A stretch of DNA of 64,000 nt from Desulfobulbus sp. Tol-SR (GCA_000769715.1 JROS01000039.1:62001-126000); one strand, 5' to 3'. Shown: positions 35,248 to 45,171, numbered from the stretch's first letter. Notes: a model not told the origin generated them from the letters alone. Numbers and translations are program-made.

Positions 35248-36906
35248 ATGGACAAGGTATTGTTGCTCTGCAATTTTTCCATTCCAGGTTTCCACTTCCG
35301 ACACTATCCATTGAAAAACGCAGAAACAACCAGCAGGGGAATCGCCCGATCGGCAGCGACAGTCGGTGTGGCCGTGTTGTGCAGCCGCATCCTCGGTCTG
35401 ATCCGGGAACAGGTGTTCGCGGCCATGTTCGGCGCCGGACTTGCCTACGACTCCTTCGTCGTGGCCTTCCGCATTCCCAATCTGCTGCGCGACCTCTTCG
35501 GCGAAGGCGCCCTCTCGGCGGCCTTCGTCACGGTCTTCGCCGATTACGACACCAACAGGGGAAAAAAGGACACCTGGCGCCTGGCCTCGAACGTCCTGAC
35601 CTTTTTCGCGATCGCCCTCAGCCTGATCTCTCTGGCCGGCATCTATCTGGCCGAACCCGTGGTGACGCTGCTCGCCCCCGATTTCAGCCTGGTGGCGGGA
35701 AAGACGGCGTTGACGGTTCAACTCACCAGGATCATGCTGCCCTTCCTGGTCTTTATCTCGCTGGCGGCGGTGGTGATGGGGATGCTCAACACCGAAGGGC
35801 GGTTCTTCGTCCCGGCCATGGCCTCGAGTTTTTTCAATCTCGGCTCGATCGTCGGCGGCGTCGGTCTGGCCTGGCTGATGCCGCGCTTCGGTCAGCCGGC
35901 GATCGTCGGCATGGCCTTCGGGACCCTGATCGGCGGGGTGATGCAACTGGCGGTCCAGTTGCCCGCATTGGCCGCCACCGGTTTTCGCTTCCGTCCCATG
36001 CTGCGCCTGACCGATCCCGGTCTGATCCGGATCCTGCTGCTGATGGCGCCGGCGACCATCGGCCTCTCCGCGACCCAGATCAACATCTTCATCAACACCA
36101 ATTTCGCTTCGGCCTGCGCCGAGGGGTCGGTCTCCTGGCTCAACTACGCCTTCCGCCTGGTCCAGCTGCCGATCGGTCTGTTCGGGGTCGCCCTGTCCAT
36201 CGCGATGATGCCTGTCCTCGCCCGCCATGCCGCCAACAAGGACATCGGGGCGATGCGGGTCACCCTCGCCTCTTCGCTCAACATCGTACTCTGCCTCACC
36301 CTGCCGGCGACCGCCGGGCTGATCCTGCTGGCCGGCCCGATCATCCGCCTGATCTTCGAGCACGGGGCCTTCACCGCCGCCGACACCGTGGCCACGGCCA
36401 ACACCCTGTCCCTCTATGCCATCGGGTTGTTCGCCTACTCCGCCAACAAGGTCCTGGTGCCGGCCTTCTACGCCATCAACCGGACGAGGTATCCGGTGAT
36501 CGCCAGCTTTCTCGCCATCCTGTTCAACATCGTCATCATCACCGCGACCATCGATCGCTTCCAGCACCTGTCGATCGCCTTTTCGACCTCGTGCACGATG
36601 CTGCTCAATTTCGTCTTTCTGACGACCGTACTGTACTGGAAAATGGGCGGTTTCAACCTTGGCCGGCTGGTGACAGGCCTGGTCAAGATCCTCATCGCCA
36701 CCGCCATCATGTCGCTCTGGCTCTATCTGGGGAGTATGTCTGCTGCGGCCTGGCTGGTTGGCAACATCGCCCAGCAGCTGGTCGCCACCTTTTCCCTCAT
36801 CCTCACCGGAGCCCTGATCTACGGGGTCGTGCTGTTCAAGCTCGGCATGCCCGAGCTCGACGACGCCGTGTCCAGGATCAGATCAAGATTCAGGCCTCAG
36901 AACTGA
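35248..36906 (+). CDS. murJ: Lipid II flippase MurJ
   Basis: MOP-superfamily flippase moving lipid II across the inner membrane, about 520-558 residues depending on the start, with some 14 membrane segments. The signature 'SRILGLIREQVFAAMFGAG' with 'DSFVVAFRIPNLLRDLFGEGALSAAFV' (about residues 65-95) is diagnostic. The start is uncertain: ATG at 35230, ATG at 35248 and TTG at 35311 are in frame, none with a good ribosome site. Homology begins just after 35311, so the first 20 residues given here may not be translated. Its end overlaps the convergent phasin-like gene by ten bases. Confidence 0.9.
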   Translation: MDKVLLLCNFSIPGFHFRHYPLKNAETTSRGIARSAATVGVAVLCSRILGLIREQVFAAMFGAGLAYDSFVVAFRIPNLLRDLFGEGALSAAFVTVFADYDTNRGKKDTWRLASNVLTFFAIALSLISLAGIYLAEPVVTLLAPDFSLVAGKTALTVQLTRIMLPFLVFISLAAVVMGMLNTEGRFFVPAMASSFFNLGSIVGGVGLAWLMPRFGQPAIVGMAFGTLIGGVMQLAVQLPALAATGFRFRPMLRLTDPGLIRILLLMAPATIGLSATQINIFINTNFASACAEGSVSWLNYAFRLVQLPIGLFGVALSIAMMPVLARHAANKDIGAMRVTLASSLNIVLCLTLPATAGLILLAGPIIRLIFEHGAFTAADTVATANTLSLYAIGLFAYSANKVLVPAFYAINRTRYPVIASFLAILFNIVIITATIDRFQHLSIAFSTSCTMLLNFVFLTTVLYWKMGGFNLGRLVTGLVKILIATAIMSLWLYLGSMSAAAWLVGNIAQQLVATFSLILTGALIYGVVLFKLGMPELDDAVSRIRSRFRPQN

Positions 36907-37223
36907 TCGGCGCCGGAGGCGTTCTGCAGTTTTTCGACGGCCTCCCGCAGCTGCATGATCTCTTCCCGCAGTTCGTCGATCTGGCCCTTGCGCGCCACGT
37001 CCATCTTTTCCAGCGTCGAACGGACGATCTCGTCCAGCTGTTTCTTGATCTCGGCCTGGGATTCCTCCGATTTTTTCATCAGCTCGTCGACGAGCTTCCG
37101 TCCCTCCTGTTCCGAGAGATTCCCTTTCCTGATGAAATCGGCGGCCAGTTCCTCGACCTTCTCTTTCGTCATCGCTGCCATCCCGATACCGGTGAACATC
37201 GCTTTCTTGATCAGTTCAAACAT
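36897..37223 (-). CDS. Phasin-like coiled-coil protein
   Basis: Small protein of 108 residues, mostly one amphipathic helix. A hydrophobic N-terminus ('FELIKKAMFTGIGMAAM') is followed by 'KEKVEELAADFIRKGNLSEQEGRKLVDELMKKSEES' (about residues 20-55) and a heptad-rich end ('ELREEIMQLREAVEKLQ'). This matches the polyhydroxyalkanoate granule-associated/phasin-type family seen widely in Desulfobacterota. No PHA synthase is in the window, and many such proteins have no proven link to granules. AGGAGG lies six bases before the ATG. Confidence 0.75.
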   Translation of the reverse strand: MFELIKKAMFTGIGMAAMTKEKVEELAADFIRKGNLSEQEGRKLVDELMKKSEESQAEIKKQLDEIVRSTLEKMDVARKGQIDELREEIMQLREAVEKLQNASGADQF

Positions 37224-37248
37224 GGAATCCCTCCTGTTTTTTCACATG

Positions 37249-38241
37249 TCATATCGCAGAATGAAGAAAAAATTCCTCAGCCTGCCGCTTGGCCTCGTCC
37301 ATCGTCTCACTCTTCTGGACCGATGTCGCCAGAAGATGCCCGAACCGGAAATTGCGGGCGAAATAGTGACTGAACTGCTTCAACCGCCCGAGCCGGCGTT
37401 CCACCGGGAAGCGCTCTTCGAGCAGCGCAGCAAAACGATCGAACATCTCCTGCTTCGTCCTGCCGCTGGAGGCGATTGGAAGTCCGTAAACCTCTCGCGC
37501 AATATCGGCGAACAGCCAGGGCCGGCAGGCCGCCCCCCGGCCCAGCATCAGGCCGTCAGCGCCTGATGCCCGGAGGCATTGCCGCGCCTCCTCGACCGAA
37601 AAGATCCCGCCGTTGGCCAGCACCGGAATGGCTACCGCCCGCTTCACCGTGCCAATCCAGTCCCAGCGCGGACGCCGGCAGAATTTCTCCTTGTCCAGCC
37701 TGCCGTGGACGGTCAGCAGATCGACTCCCTCCCCCTCGAGCATCCGGCAGAAGTCCAGCAGCCTGCTCTCGTCGAGACATTCCCCGAGGCGGATCTTGGC
37801 GCTCACCGGCAGATGGGTCGCGGCCCGCAGGGTCCGGATCAGGATCCGGACCCGTTGCGGATCGCCGGTCAGGAAAACCCCGGCGCCATGTCGCCGCAGT
37901 TGCGGGGCCGGGCAGCCAAGATTGAGATCGATCCCCTGGGCCTCGAGTTCATGCAGTCGGTCGACCGCCGGGGCAATATCCTCGTTTTCCGTCAGAAACA
38001 GCTGATAGAACAGCGGCCGTTCCTCTGTCCCGCGGATGAGGTAGGGCGAGGTCCGGTCGCTTTCCTGCGGCAGCTTCCGTGCGGCCAGCATCTCGGTAAA
38101 CAGCAGCCCAGTCCCGCCCTCCTCCAGCACCAGTGTCCGCAGGGCCGAGTGGGAAAGACCGACCATCGGGGCCAGCGCCAGCGGCGGAGAGATGGCCAGA
38201 CCACGCAGGGTCATGCCGCCCGTTGTCGAGAGAGCGGACAT
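37249..38241 (-). CDS. tRNA-dihydrouridine synthase family protein
   Basis: Second Dus paralogue in the window, 330 residues. The FMN barrel motifs 'LALAPMVGLSHSALRTLV', 'IDLNLGCPAPQLRRHGAG', 'SAKIRLG', 'VHGRL' and 'VLANGGI' with 'MLGRGAACRPWL' are visible. The catalytic Cys is in 'LGCPAPQ'. It differs from the DusB-like enzyme at 6998, so it probably modifies another tRNA position. GGGAG lies eight bases before the ATG at 38241. A TTG at 38244 is an alternative. It starts five bases after the stop of the HEAT-repeat gene, so they are likely cotranscribed. Confidence 0.88.
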   Translation of the reverse strand: MSALSTTGGMTLRGLAISPPLALAPMVGLSHSALRTLVLEEGGTGLLFTEMLAARKLPQESDRTSPYLIRGTEERPLFYQLFLTENEDIAPAVDRLHELEAQGIDLNLGCPAPQLRRHGAGVFLTGDPQRVRILIRTLRAATHLPVSAKIRLGECLDESRLLDFCRMLEGEGVDLLTVHGRLDKEKFCRRPRWDWIGTVKRAVAIPVLANGGIFSVEEARQCLRASGADGLMLGRGAACRPWLFADIAREVYGLPIASSGRTKQEMFDRFAALLEERFPVERRLGRLKQFSHYFARNFRFGHLLATSVQKSETMDEAKRQAEEFFLHSAI

Positions 38242-38245
38242 CAAT

Positions 38246-40609
38246 TCATCTCCCTGCCGTCCGGTGCGCCACGGAGACTATCTCGGTCACCACCGTCTGT
38301 TCCAGCTTATTGAACAGTTTGATATGGATGACAAGGTCCTGCCCGGCGGCAATGCGTGACGTGACCCCGACAATCATCCCGGTACACTGCAGCATCCTTC
38401 CCTCAACCGGCCCCAACTCAGTGACGACCTGCCGGCCCAGGAGCGAGCCGGCACTGTTCCTGTTCGGCATCCTGATGGCTACCGCGATGCCTCCTCTTGA
38501 GACATCCGTCATTTCCCCTGTGAAGGTCCCTTTTCCAGGATGGCCGTAACGGTCGAGCAGCATCACATCGATGATCATCGACAGCCGAAACCTGGAATGG
38601 TCGCGCCGGTCACTCCCCGCCATTCTGACAAGTTCCGGAACGATATCGAATTTCCGGCAGCAGTCGTGAAGCTTCGGCTCGATTTCGGCATGGAAAGGCT
38701 GCAGATCAGCCAATGCCTGCCGATCGAGCACCTGGATCCGGACATCCGACAGGGCCTTCGAGGTAATGGTCCAGACCGATGCGGAGAAGAACTGATCGAC
38801 CCCGAGTATATCGCCCGGCTGCATCCGTTTGAGAAATATTTCCTGAGCCCCGTCGTGACAATAGGTCCCAACAGAGCCGGAATTGATGAAGTAAAGACTT
38901 GGGTCCGTCTCCCCCCGACGGACGATCGACTCGCCGGTCCGGTAGCGTTCCGGCCGCATCGCCTGGTACAACGCGGTGAATTCGGCAGTGCTCATCCTCT
39001 CGTGGAGATCGGCCCAGATGGTCAGATGATGGCCGGTGATCGAGGTGCTCCTTTCCTCTTCGATGATCTCCCCGGCCCGGAGCACATCGTCCAGGGCCAT
39101 CGGGTTGATCTGCAGCAGGCGGTCGCGCAGTTTCTCGGCCGTGATGAAATCCTTGTCCCGTGCCGCCGTTACACAACGGCTGAAGATCTTCCCGCAGGCG
39201 ATGTCGAGATCCCCTTTTCTGATCAAGGCGGCGATCTCCTCCTCGAACGATCGGATGAGCGAAGCTGCCTTGACCTTTTCCCTGGGATCGTCCGCGAATG
39301 TCGTCTCCTCATGCATTGCCGCCAATTTTTGCCGTTCGTGCCGCAGTTTCGGTTCAATGACGCAAAGCGCCTCCTCGGCGAGCGGGATGATCCTTTCACT
39401 CCACGGTGCATCCGCCTGTTCCTCGACAAGCCGTTCGATTGCGGCAACACTGTCCTTGTCGGCAAATTGGCGAAGGGCAAGGACAATCCGGACCACCAGT
39501 TCCTCCCTGACCTTCATGGAGAATCCATCGCGCCTGTCCAGGAGGCGGACCAGGGTCCCCGCCGCCCCCTTCCCGCCGATTTCCGCCAGCTGCACGACTA
39601 GCGCGGGCTTCAATCGATCATCGACCGCAGCCAGGGCCTCGATCAGCCTGGTCTTCAGGCTCCCGCCGCCGAGCCTGACAATGCAGCCGATCACCTCCTG
39701 CTGAACCCTGATGTCACGGTGCTGCAGATACGGTTCGACTATCGGATACAGCAACGGATCGCCGATGCCGGCGACGATGGCGACGATGTTGCGGACCACG
39801 AACCAGGCTGGGTTCCGGTTCAGACACTCGACCAGTACCGGCGCCGCCTCATGGCCGGTGTCGGGAATGAGGCGCATCAGCAGCAGGCGGTCCCGCCTGC
39901 TGTCACTGTGCATCAGCTGATTGATGAGGAAAATGACGGCTCTGCGACCGAGACATACCAGGATTTTACCTGCACTCTCCTGTTGCCGCTCCTCATTGCT
40001 CAGATAGATTGAGGCAAGTAGCTCGAGGATCGCGATCGAGGCCAGATTTTCCTGCAGTCTCGCCATCATCCCAGTCATGACGTTCCCTTTTTCGAGGGAG
40101 CCGCACCGGATCCGGTGGATGACCGCGAGCAGTGGTTCGGTTTCGGCCAAAAGGCCATGTTCGAGCAGGAGCGTCGCCAACTGCCGGATCTGGTTGCAGA
40201 CGACCTCGAAGCCTGCAATATAGACGGTTTCGAGTTCCAGCCAGCCGGCCAGCAGCCCCGCCGTGGTACCAAGAGCCGGCAGTTGCCGCCGCTCCAGGCA
40301 CCGGTCGATCAGCACAGACACCGCCATTACGGCACGTTGCCGCAGCACGATATCTTCACATCGCACGCATTCGCCCAACCGACCCATCATGGTTGACGCT
40401 TCCTCCTCCCGGCCCTCGGCAAAAAGAGAATGGATGTAATCGGCCAGACTGGTTGCCAGCTCATTGTTCTGCAGTACAGCGAAATTGCCGTCGGCAAATT
40501 CGGCGGCTCCCTGGGATATACGCCGTTCCTGACGCGCCCGTTCCGCCTCCAGGATGATCTTTCTTCCCTGGATCTTCGCCTCTTCCTGTCTCTTCCCGTC
40601 AATCAGCAT
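38246..40609 (-). CDS. HEAT-repeat, cyclic-nucleotide-binding and PilZ signalling protein
   Basis: Predicted cytosolic signalling protein of 787 residues. Helical HEAT-like repeats fill roughly residues 200-430 ('VRNIVAIVAGIGDPLLYPIVEPYLQHRD' region and following). A CRP-type cyclic-nucleotide domain follows at about 535-650 ('YRTGESIVRRGETDPSLYFI', 'MQPGDILGVDQFF'). A C-terminal PilZ domain at about 665-780 has the c-di-GMP motifs RDHSR and DVSRGG. Thus it may sense both a cNMP and c-di-GMP and pass this to a protein partner through the HEAT scaffold. The ATG at 40609 has AGGAG seven bases upstream. The open frame continues to 40723, but without such a site. Confidence 0.82.
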   Translation of the reverse strand: MLIDGKRQEEAKIQGRKIILEAERARQERRISQGAAEFADGNFAVLQNNELATSLADYIHSLFAEGREEEASTMMGRLGECVRCEDIVLRQRAVMAVSVLIDRCLERRQLPALGTTAGLLAGWLELETVYIAGFEVVCNQIRQLATLLLEHGLLAETEPLLAVIHRIRCGSLEKGNVMTGMMARLQENLASIAILELLASIYLSNEERQQESAGKILVCLGRRAVIFLINQLMHSDSRRDRLLLMRLIPDTGHEAAPVLVECLNRNPAWFVVRNIVAIVAGIGDPLLYPIVEPYLQHRDIRVQQEVIGCIVRLGGGSLKTRLIEALAAVDDRLKPALVVQLAEIGGKGAAGTLVRLLDRRDGFSMKVREELVVRIVLALRQFADKDSVAAIERLVEEQADAPWSERIIPLAEEALCVIEPKLRHERQKLAAMHEETTFADDPREKVKAASLIRSFEEEIAALIRKGDLDIACGKIFSRCVTAARDKDFITAEKLRDRLLQINPMALDDVLRAGEIIEEERSTSITGHHLTIWADLHERMSTAEFTALYQAMRPERYRTGESIVRRGETDPSLYFINSGSVGTYCHDGAQEIFLKRMQPGDILGVDQFFSASVWTITSKALSDVRIQVLDRQALADLQPFHAEIEPKLHDCCRKFDIVPELVRMAGSDRRDHSRFRLSMIIDVMLLDRYGHPGKGTFTGEMTDVSRGGIAVAIRMPNRNSAGSLLGRQVVTELGPVEGRMLQCTGMIVGVTSRIAAGQDLVIHIKLFNKLEQTVVTEIVSVAHRTAGR

Positions 40610-41037
40610 GCGATCTCTCCTGGCGTCATCATCACGGGTCTCAATTCCTGATACGATCCTGTAAGTACAGCCCAGCTGCACGCCAGCAGGAGTATTATAC
40701 TCTTCATCTCCTTCCATGCACAAATCATTTCCTAATTATTGTAATCGGATACCGGTGACGCAGGATTCCGGCAGTGTCGCCCGGGACCAAATCGTACCCA
40801 GTCCTTGACCATCCCTCCCCTCAAACCACACCGGAGAGACACCTCACCCTGATCGTCCACATGCAGGAATAATCCCGACACAGCACGGGAAATACACCGG
40901 TTCATCAACCGGTATGATGAATTCCCGCAATTTATTGACATCACAGGCTCATGTTGTATAGATTGTCAGCAATTTCCCCTTGGCAAGAAAGTTTTCTTCA
41001 GGGCATACACGATCCAACGCACGCATCGGAGCAAGAC
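40610..41037. other. 428-bp divergent intergenic region
   Basis: This region separates the leftward HEAT/cNMP/PilZ gene from the rightward SH3 gene. It contains a good candidate promoter for the rightward gene at 40935-40962. A small leftward open frame of about 69 codons (40732-40941) lacks a ribosome site and overlaps that promoter, so I do not call it a gene. I see no repeat or RNA structure of note. Confidence 0.5.
40935..40962 (+). promoter_or_regulatory. Candidate sigma-70 promoter of the SH3-domain gene
   Basis: A consensus -35 TTGACA at 40935-40940 and TATAGA at 40957-40962 are separated by 16 bases and lie about 75 bp before the ATG at 41038. Confidence 0.5.
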
Positions 41038-41862
41038 ATGGTTCCATTTCAGTATATCGGCAAGGATTCCGGAAAACGCATTGTATTCCCTCTGCTGTTG
41101 TTCCTCTTCCTCCCGGCCGCAACCGAGTTGCATGCAGAAACGCGATATGTCTCCGATCAACTGACCATCAACATCAAGGACAAGCTCGAGCAGCCCTACA
41201 CGGTGGTGGCCAAGGTGCGCTCCAACGATGCGGTGAACGTTCTGGAAGAAAGTGATGGCTACGCCCGGATAGAAACGGCAGACAAGCAGATTGGATGGAT
41301 CGCCAATCAGTATCTCACCACTACGGTGCCGAAGACCGTGGTGATCGAACGGCTGCAGAAGGAGATCGAATCGCTGCGGGCACAGCCTGCAGCGACGGAC
41401 GGCACCGCCACGCCACCAGTCGTGAATTCGGAATTGCTCAAGGAACGCGACCGGCTCCAGCTTGAACTCGAGACGGCCCAGAGCCGGATCACCGAGTTGC
41501 AGGAAAAACTGGCGAAGCCGACAGAGCATCCCGCACCACCCGATGCTGGCGCACTCTCTTCGGAGATCCAGGGTCTGATGGACAAAAGGACCCAACTGGA
41601 ATCGGAAATCACCGCCCTCAGAGCCCAGATTGAAAGCCTCGATGACGGCCGAATCGATATCGATGCCCTGGTTCAGGAAAAGGAAAGACTGGTAACGGAA
41701 AATCGTGAGAAGGATCAACGGATCGCCATCCTCACCGCAGAAAACGCCAAACTTGCCAAAAAAACGATGATATACTGGTTCGCTGCAGGCGCCCTGGTAT
41801 TTCTTGTCGGCATGTTTTCGGGAAAGCTGTTCAGCAGGAAGAAGGCGAAATACTCCTATTGA
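41038..41862 (+). CDS. TIGR04211-type SH3-domain protein
   Basis: Envelope protein of 274 residues. A signal sequence ('FPLLLFLFLPAATELHAET') is followed by a bacterial SH3 domain ('YVSDQLTINIKDKLEQPY' to 'IGWIANQYL'), a long coiled coil ('LLKERDRLQLELETAQSRITELQEKL' region and later) and a C-terminal membrane anchor ('IYWFAAGALVFLVGMFSG') with a basic tail. This matches the YgiM-like SH3 family. The domain would face the periplasm, where SH3b domains commonly contact peptidoglycan. GGAG lies six bases before the chosen ATG. The frame is open to 40951. Confidence 0.82.
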   Translation: MVPFQYIGKDSGKRIVFPLLLFLFLPAATELHAETRYVSDQLTINIKDKLEQPYTVVAKVRSNDAVNVLEESDGYARIETADKQIGWIANQYLTTTVPKTVVIERLQKEIESLRAQPAATDGTATPPVVNSELLKERDRLQLELETAQSRITELQEKLAKPTEHPAPPDAGALSSEIQGLMDKRTQLESEITALRAQIESLDDGRIDIDALVQEKERLVTENREKDQRIAILTAENAKLAKKTMIYWFAAGALVFLVGMFSGKLFSRKKAKYSY

Positions 41863-42089
41863 GGATCAGGCAACAGATGCATATACCGCTTTTCTCCTCA
41901 AAGGAATCCTGCGGACCATACGATCAACCTTCAATCCATTGAATTCGGCAGCCGATCATGCTCCATTTTGCCAGGCATCCACCTCCCCATGCAAGGTGAT
42001 GCGCCGGATCCGGTTTCGCCGCAACCACAATTCCCAAAGAGAATTACACCTTATTCCCCATTCTATTGTCCAAAATTGAGATCCAAGCC

Positions 42090-43334
42090 ATGAACAATCA
42101 CCTTGATCGCAGAATCGTTATCACCGGAGTCGGCCTAGTCTCCCCGAATGCCGACAACCCCGTGGATTTTCGCCGCAAACTGCTGCACGGTATCAGCGAG
42201 ATCCAGGAAATCGATCTCCGCTACTTCGGCAAGGCGGCGGCAGGGATATGCACCTTTGACGAAACCAGGCATCGGAAAAAAAAGGAAAACAACCGCGGCA
42301 CCCGCGCCGGCTGCATCGGGGTCTATTGCGCCCACGAGGCCCTGATGGACGCCGCCCTTGAAATATCAGCCTATGATCCTGCCCGCATCGGCGTCTATAT
42401 CGGCCTGACCGAGCACGGCACCGTCGAGACCGAAAACGAAGTCTACAACATCAGCCGGTACAACTACGACACCAACTACTGGACCCACCACCACAACCCG
42501 CGAACCGTCCTCAACAACCCCGCCGGCGAGATTACGATGAACCTCGGCATCACCGGCCCCCACTACTCGATCGGGGCCGCATGTGCCGCCGGCAATGCCG
42601 CCCTGATCCAGGCGGCGCAGATGATTCAACTCGGAGAGGTGGATATGGCGCTCGCCGGCGGCATCTCCGAGTCGGTCGGGTCCTTCGGGATCTTCGCCAG
42701 TTTCAAGGCCCAGAACGCCCTCGCCGAGGCCGCCGATCCCCGCCAGGCGTCACGCCCCTTCGATCTCGGCCGCAACGGCATAGTCATCTCCGAAGGGGGC
42801 TGCATCTACGTCATCGAGTCCATGGACCGGGCTCTCGCCAGGAATGCGAAAATCCTGGGGGAAATCGTCGGCTACGCAATGAACTCCGATGCCCGGGACT
42901 TCGTGCTGCCCTACGGGCCCCGGCAGGCCGAGTGCATGCGGCTGGCCCTCAGGCGGGCCGGACTGCGGCCGGAGAACGTGGATCTGATCAATACCCACGC
43001 CACCGGCACCAGACAAGGGGATATCGAAGAATGCAAGGCGATCCGCGAGGTCTTCGGCAATTCGACATCGACCTACATCAACAACACCAAGAGCAACATC
43101 GGTCACGCGATGGGCGCCGCCGGGGTCCTCGAACTGGCCGGCAATCTCCCCTCCTTTGAAGATCACCTGGTTCATCCGACCATCAACATCGACCAACTCG
43201 ACCCGGAGTGCAGTCTCCCCAATCTCGTCGTCAACTCCCCGATCGACGCCGGCGCGATATCGGTTATCCTCAACAACTCCTTCGGCATGGTCGGCATCAA
43301 CTCGACGCTTATCGTCGGGAAATTCGAGCCATGA
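42090..43334 (+). CDS. Beta-ketoacyl-ACP synthase (FabF/KAS II type)
   Basis: Condensing enzyme elongating an acyl chain by two carbons, 414 residues. The thiolase-fold catalytic triad Cys165 ('GAACAAGN'), His303 ('THATGTRQGD') and His339 ('SNIGHAMGAAG') is complete, so it is active in principle. The charged insert 'RHRKKKENNRGTR' and the segment rich in Tyr, Asn and His ('SRYNYDTNYWTHHHNPR') are not usual in housekeeping FabF. It heads a cluster with an ACP, two flavoproteins, a ketoreductase and a dehydratase, so it likely makes a special fatty or polyketide chain. The ATG at 42090 matches the conserved start. A TTG at 42066 is in frame. Confidence 0.88.
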   Translation: MNNHLDRRIVITGVGLVSPNADNPVDFRRKLLHGISEIQEIDLRYFGKAAAGICTFDETRHRKKKENNRGTRAGCIGVYCAHEALMDAALEISAYDPARIGVYIGLTEHGTVETENEVYNISRYNYDTNYWTHHHNPRTVLNNPAGEITMNLGITGPHYSIGAACAAGNAALIQAAQMIQLGEVDMALAGGISESVGSFGIFASFKAQNALAEAADPRQASRPFDLGRNGIVISEGGCIYVIESMDRALARNAKILGEIVGYAMNSDARDFVLPYGPRQAECMRLALRRAGLRPENVDLINTHATGTRQGDIEECKAIREVFGNSTSTYINNTKSNIGHAMGAAGVLELAGNLPSFEDHLVHPTINIDQLDPECSLPNLVVNSPIDAGAISVILNNSFGMVGINSTLIVGKFEP

Positions 43335-43493
43335 ACACGGGTGCGGAAAATCGCCCGTGACAAAAAAAGAATGAAAAAGTTCTTGCTTCTATGGTATACA
43401 TGTACCTTTGCCGATTGTATTTTTCACAAAAGCGGCAACATATCCGACCCTGCAAACACAAGCTACTGATCACTATATTATCTGGAGACCCTC

Positions 43494-43745
43494 ATGACGC
43501 GAGAAGATATCAAGGCTCTTATCCTGGAGATTATTCACGACATTGACGACGAGGCGGATTTTGACAATCTGCAGCCCGACCAACCGCTCCGCGACCAGCT
43601 CGACCTTGATTCAATGGATTTTCTCGACATCGTCATGGAACTCCGCAAGCGCCACCAGTTGCAGATACCCGAGTCCGACTATCCCCGACTCGCCACTCTC
43701 AACAGCTGCGCGGACTACCTGGAACCGCTGTTGCAAGACGCCTGA
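43494..43745 (+). CDS. Acyl carrier protein
   Basis: Acyl carrier of 83 residues, acidic and helical. The phosphopantetheine site is Ser40 in 'LDLDSMDFLDIV'. The DSM variant differs from the DSL of the housekeeping AcpP and recalls dedicated carrier proteins of secondary lipid or polyene clusters. The gene lies 159 bp after the ketosynthase and its stop is four bases before the next start, so the chain is probably built on this carrier. Confidence 0.93.
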   Translation: MTREDIKALILEIIHDIDDEADFDNLQPDQPLRDQLDLDSMDFLDIVMELRKRHQLQIPESDYPRLATLNSCADYLEPLLQDA

Positions 43746-43748
43746 GGG

Positions 43749-45131
43749 GTGAAAGTTCCGTTCCTCGTCATCGGCGGCGGGCTCTCCGGCCTTGCCGCCG
43801 CCATCAGATTCGCCCGATTCAACCCCGAAGTCCTCATCCTCGAAAAACATACCCGCATCGGCGGGCTCAATTCCTATTTCTACCGCAACAACAGGATCTT
43901 CGAGACCGGTCTGCACGCGATAACCAACTATGCCGAGGCGGGCGACAGGAAGGCGCCCCTGAATCGCCTGCTCCGACAGCTCAAGTTCAGCCGCGACCAC
44001 CTTGATATCCATCAGCAGATCTGCAGCGAAATCGTCTTCAGAGGGGCCGAACGTCTGTTATTCTCCAACGATTTTCAATTGATCACGGAACAGATCGCGA
44101 CGAAGTTCCCCCATTCCAGCGATGGCTTCGGCCGGCTCGTCACCTTGCTCGACAGCTTCGATCCCTTCAGAATCGCCCCGTTTCGATCCGCCCGGCAGTT
44201 CCTCGCCGACATCCTCCCCGACCGTCTGCTGGTCGACATGCTGCTCTGCCCCCTGATGTTCTACGGCTCCAGCATCGAAGACGATATGGACCTCAGCCAA
44301 TTCGCCATCATGTTCCGATCGATTTTCCAGGAGGGGATGTTCCGGCCGGGCGAAACGATCAAGATCCTGCTCGATCGTCTGCTCGACCATTACCGCAATC
44401 TGGGCGGCTCGATCCGCACCGGTGCCGAGGTGCGGGAGATCCTCCACGACGGCCGCAAGGTACACGGCGTTGTGCTGACGTCGGGCGAGACGATCGACTG
44501 CGGCGTCGTCCTCTCGACCATCGGCCTCGACGAGACCCTGGCGCTGCTCCATCGCCCGCCGTTGTCCGGCGATACGATACGTCTCGGCTTCGTCGAGACC
44601 ATCTACCAGTTGCAGGCGTCCCGCTGTCCGGCCCTACCCGCCGACAGGACCATCATCTTCTTCAACAATGCCGATTCGTTCCACTATCGACGCCCTGACC
44701 AGCCGGTCGATTTCTCGAGTGGAGTGATCTGCCTGCCGATGAATTTCGCCGGGCTTGGGGCCACCAGCAAAGAGGTTCGGTCCACCCATCTGGCCAGTTA
44801 CGATCAATGGCAGGCAAGAGCCGCCGACCGCCGGGCCTATGCATCCCTGAAGGTTCAAACCGCCGAACGATCGAGGATGGTGCTCGAAGACATCGTCGGC
44901 GATTTCGGCCAGGCGATCGTCTTTCAAGATACCTTCACCCCGTTGACAATCGAGCGCTACACTGCTAAGAAAGAAGGCGCCATTTATGGGAATCCGCAAA
45001 AAATAAAGGATGGGGACCTTGGCTATGACAACCTCTTCCTTGCCGGCACCGATCAGGGATTCCTGGGCATCGTCGGTTCGATGCTCAGTGGCGTTTCCAT
45101 GGTAAATCAGCACATCCTCAACAAATTCTGA
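43749..45131 (+). CDS. Phytoene-desaturase-like FAD oxidoreductase (first copy)
   Basis: Flavoprotein of the CrtI/carotenoid isomerase-like amine-oxidase fold, 460 residues. The N-terminal FAD motif is '[18 protein letters not shown]' with '[12 protein letters not shown]', and the C-terminal flavin motif is '[22 protein letters not shown]'. The start is GTG at 43749 with GAGGG just upstream. Family members desaturate or isomerise polyenes. Here the substrate would be an ACP-bound chain or its product, by context. It is followed by a second member of the same fold. Confidence 0.82.
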   Translation: MKVPFLVIGGGLSGLAAAIRFARFNPEVLILEKHTRIGGLNSYFYRNNRIFETGLHAITNYAEAGDRKAPLNRLLRQLKFSRDHLDIHQQICSEIVFRGAERLLFSNDFQLITEQIATKFPHSSDGFGRLVTLLDSFDPFRIAPFRSARQFLADILPDRLLVDMLLCPLMFYGSSIEDDMDLSQFAIMFRSIFQEGMFRPGETIKILLDRLLDHYRNLGGSIRTGAEVREILHDGRKVHGVVLTSGETIDCGVVLSTIGLDETLALLHRPPLSGDTIRLGFVETIYQLQASRCPALPADRTIIFFNNADSFHYRRPDQPVDFSSGVICLPMNFAGLGATSKEVRSTHLASYDQWQARAADRRAYASLKVQTAERSRMVLEDIVGDFGQAIVFQDTFTPLTIERYTAKKEGAIYGNPQKIKDGDLGYDNLFLAGTDQGFLGIVGSMLSGVSMVNQHILNKF

Positions 45132-45171
45132 TCCATTCCGGCACTCAACCTCAATTATCCTGATTATCTCA

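Noticed and set aside
35226-37373. Long open frame of 715 codons over murJ and beyond
   Set aside because: It is Arg-, Pro- and Gln-rich and overlaps murJ in another frame. The murJ reading has clear family motifs, so this one is a high-GC shadow.
40732-40941. Small leftward open frame of about 69 codons in the divergent gap
   Set aside because: There is no ribosome site and it overlaps a likely promoter of the opposite gene. The composition is not impossible for a real peptide, so conservation in relatives would reopen it.
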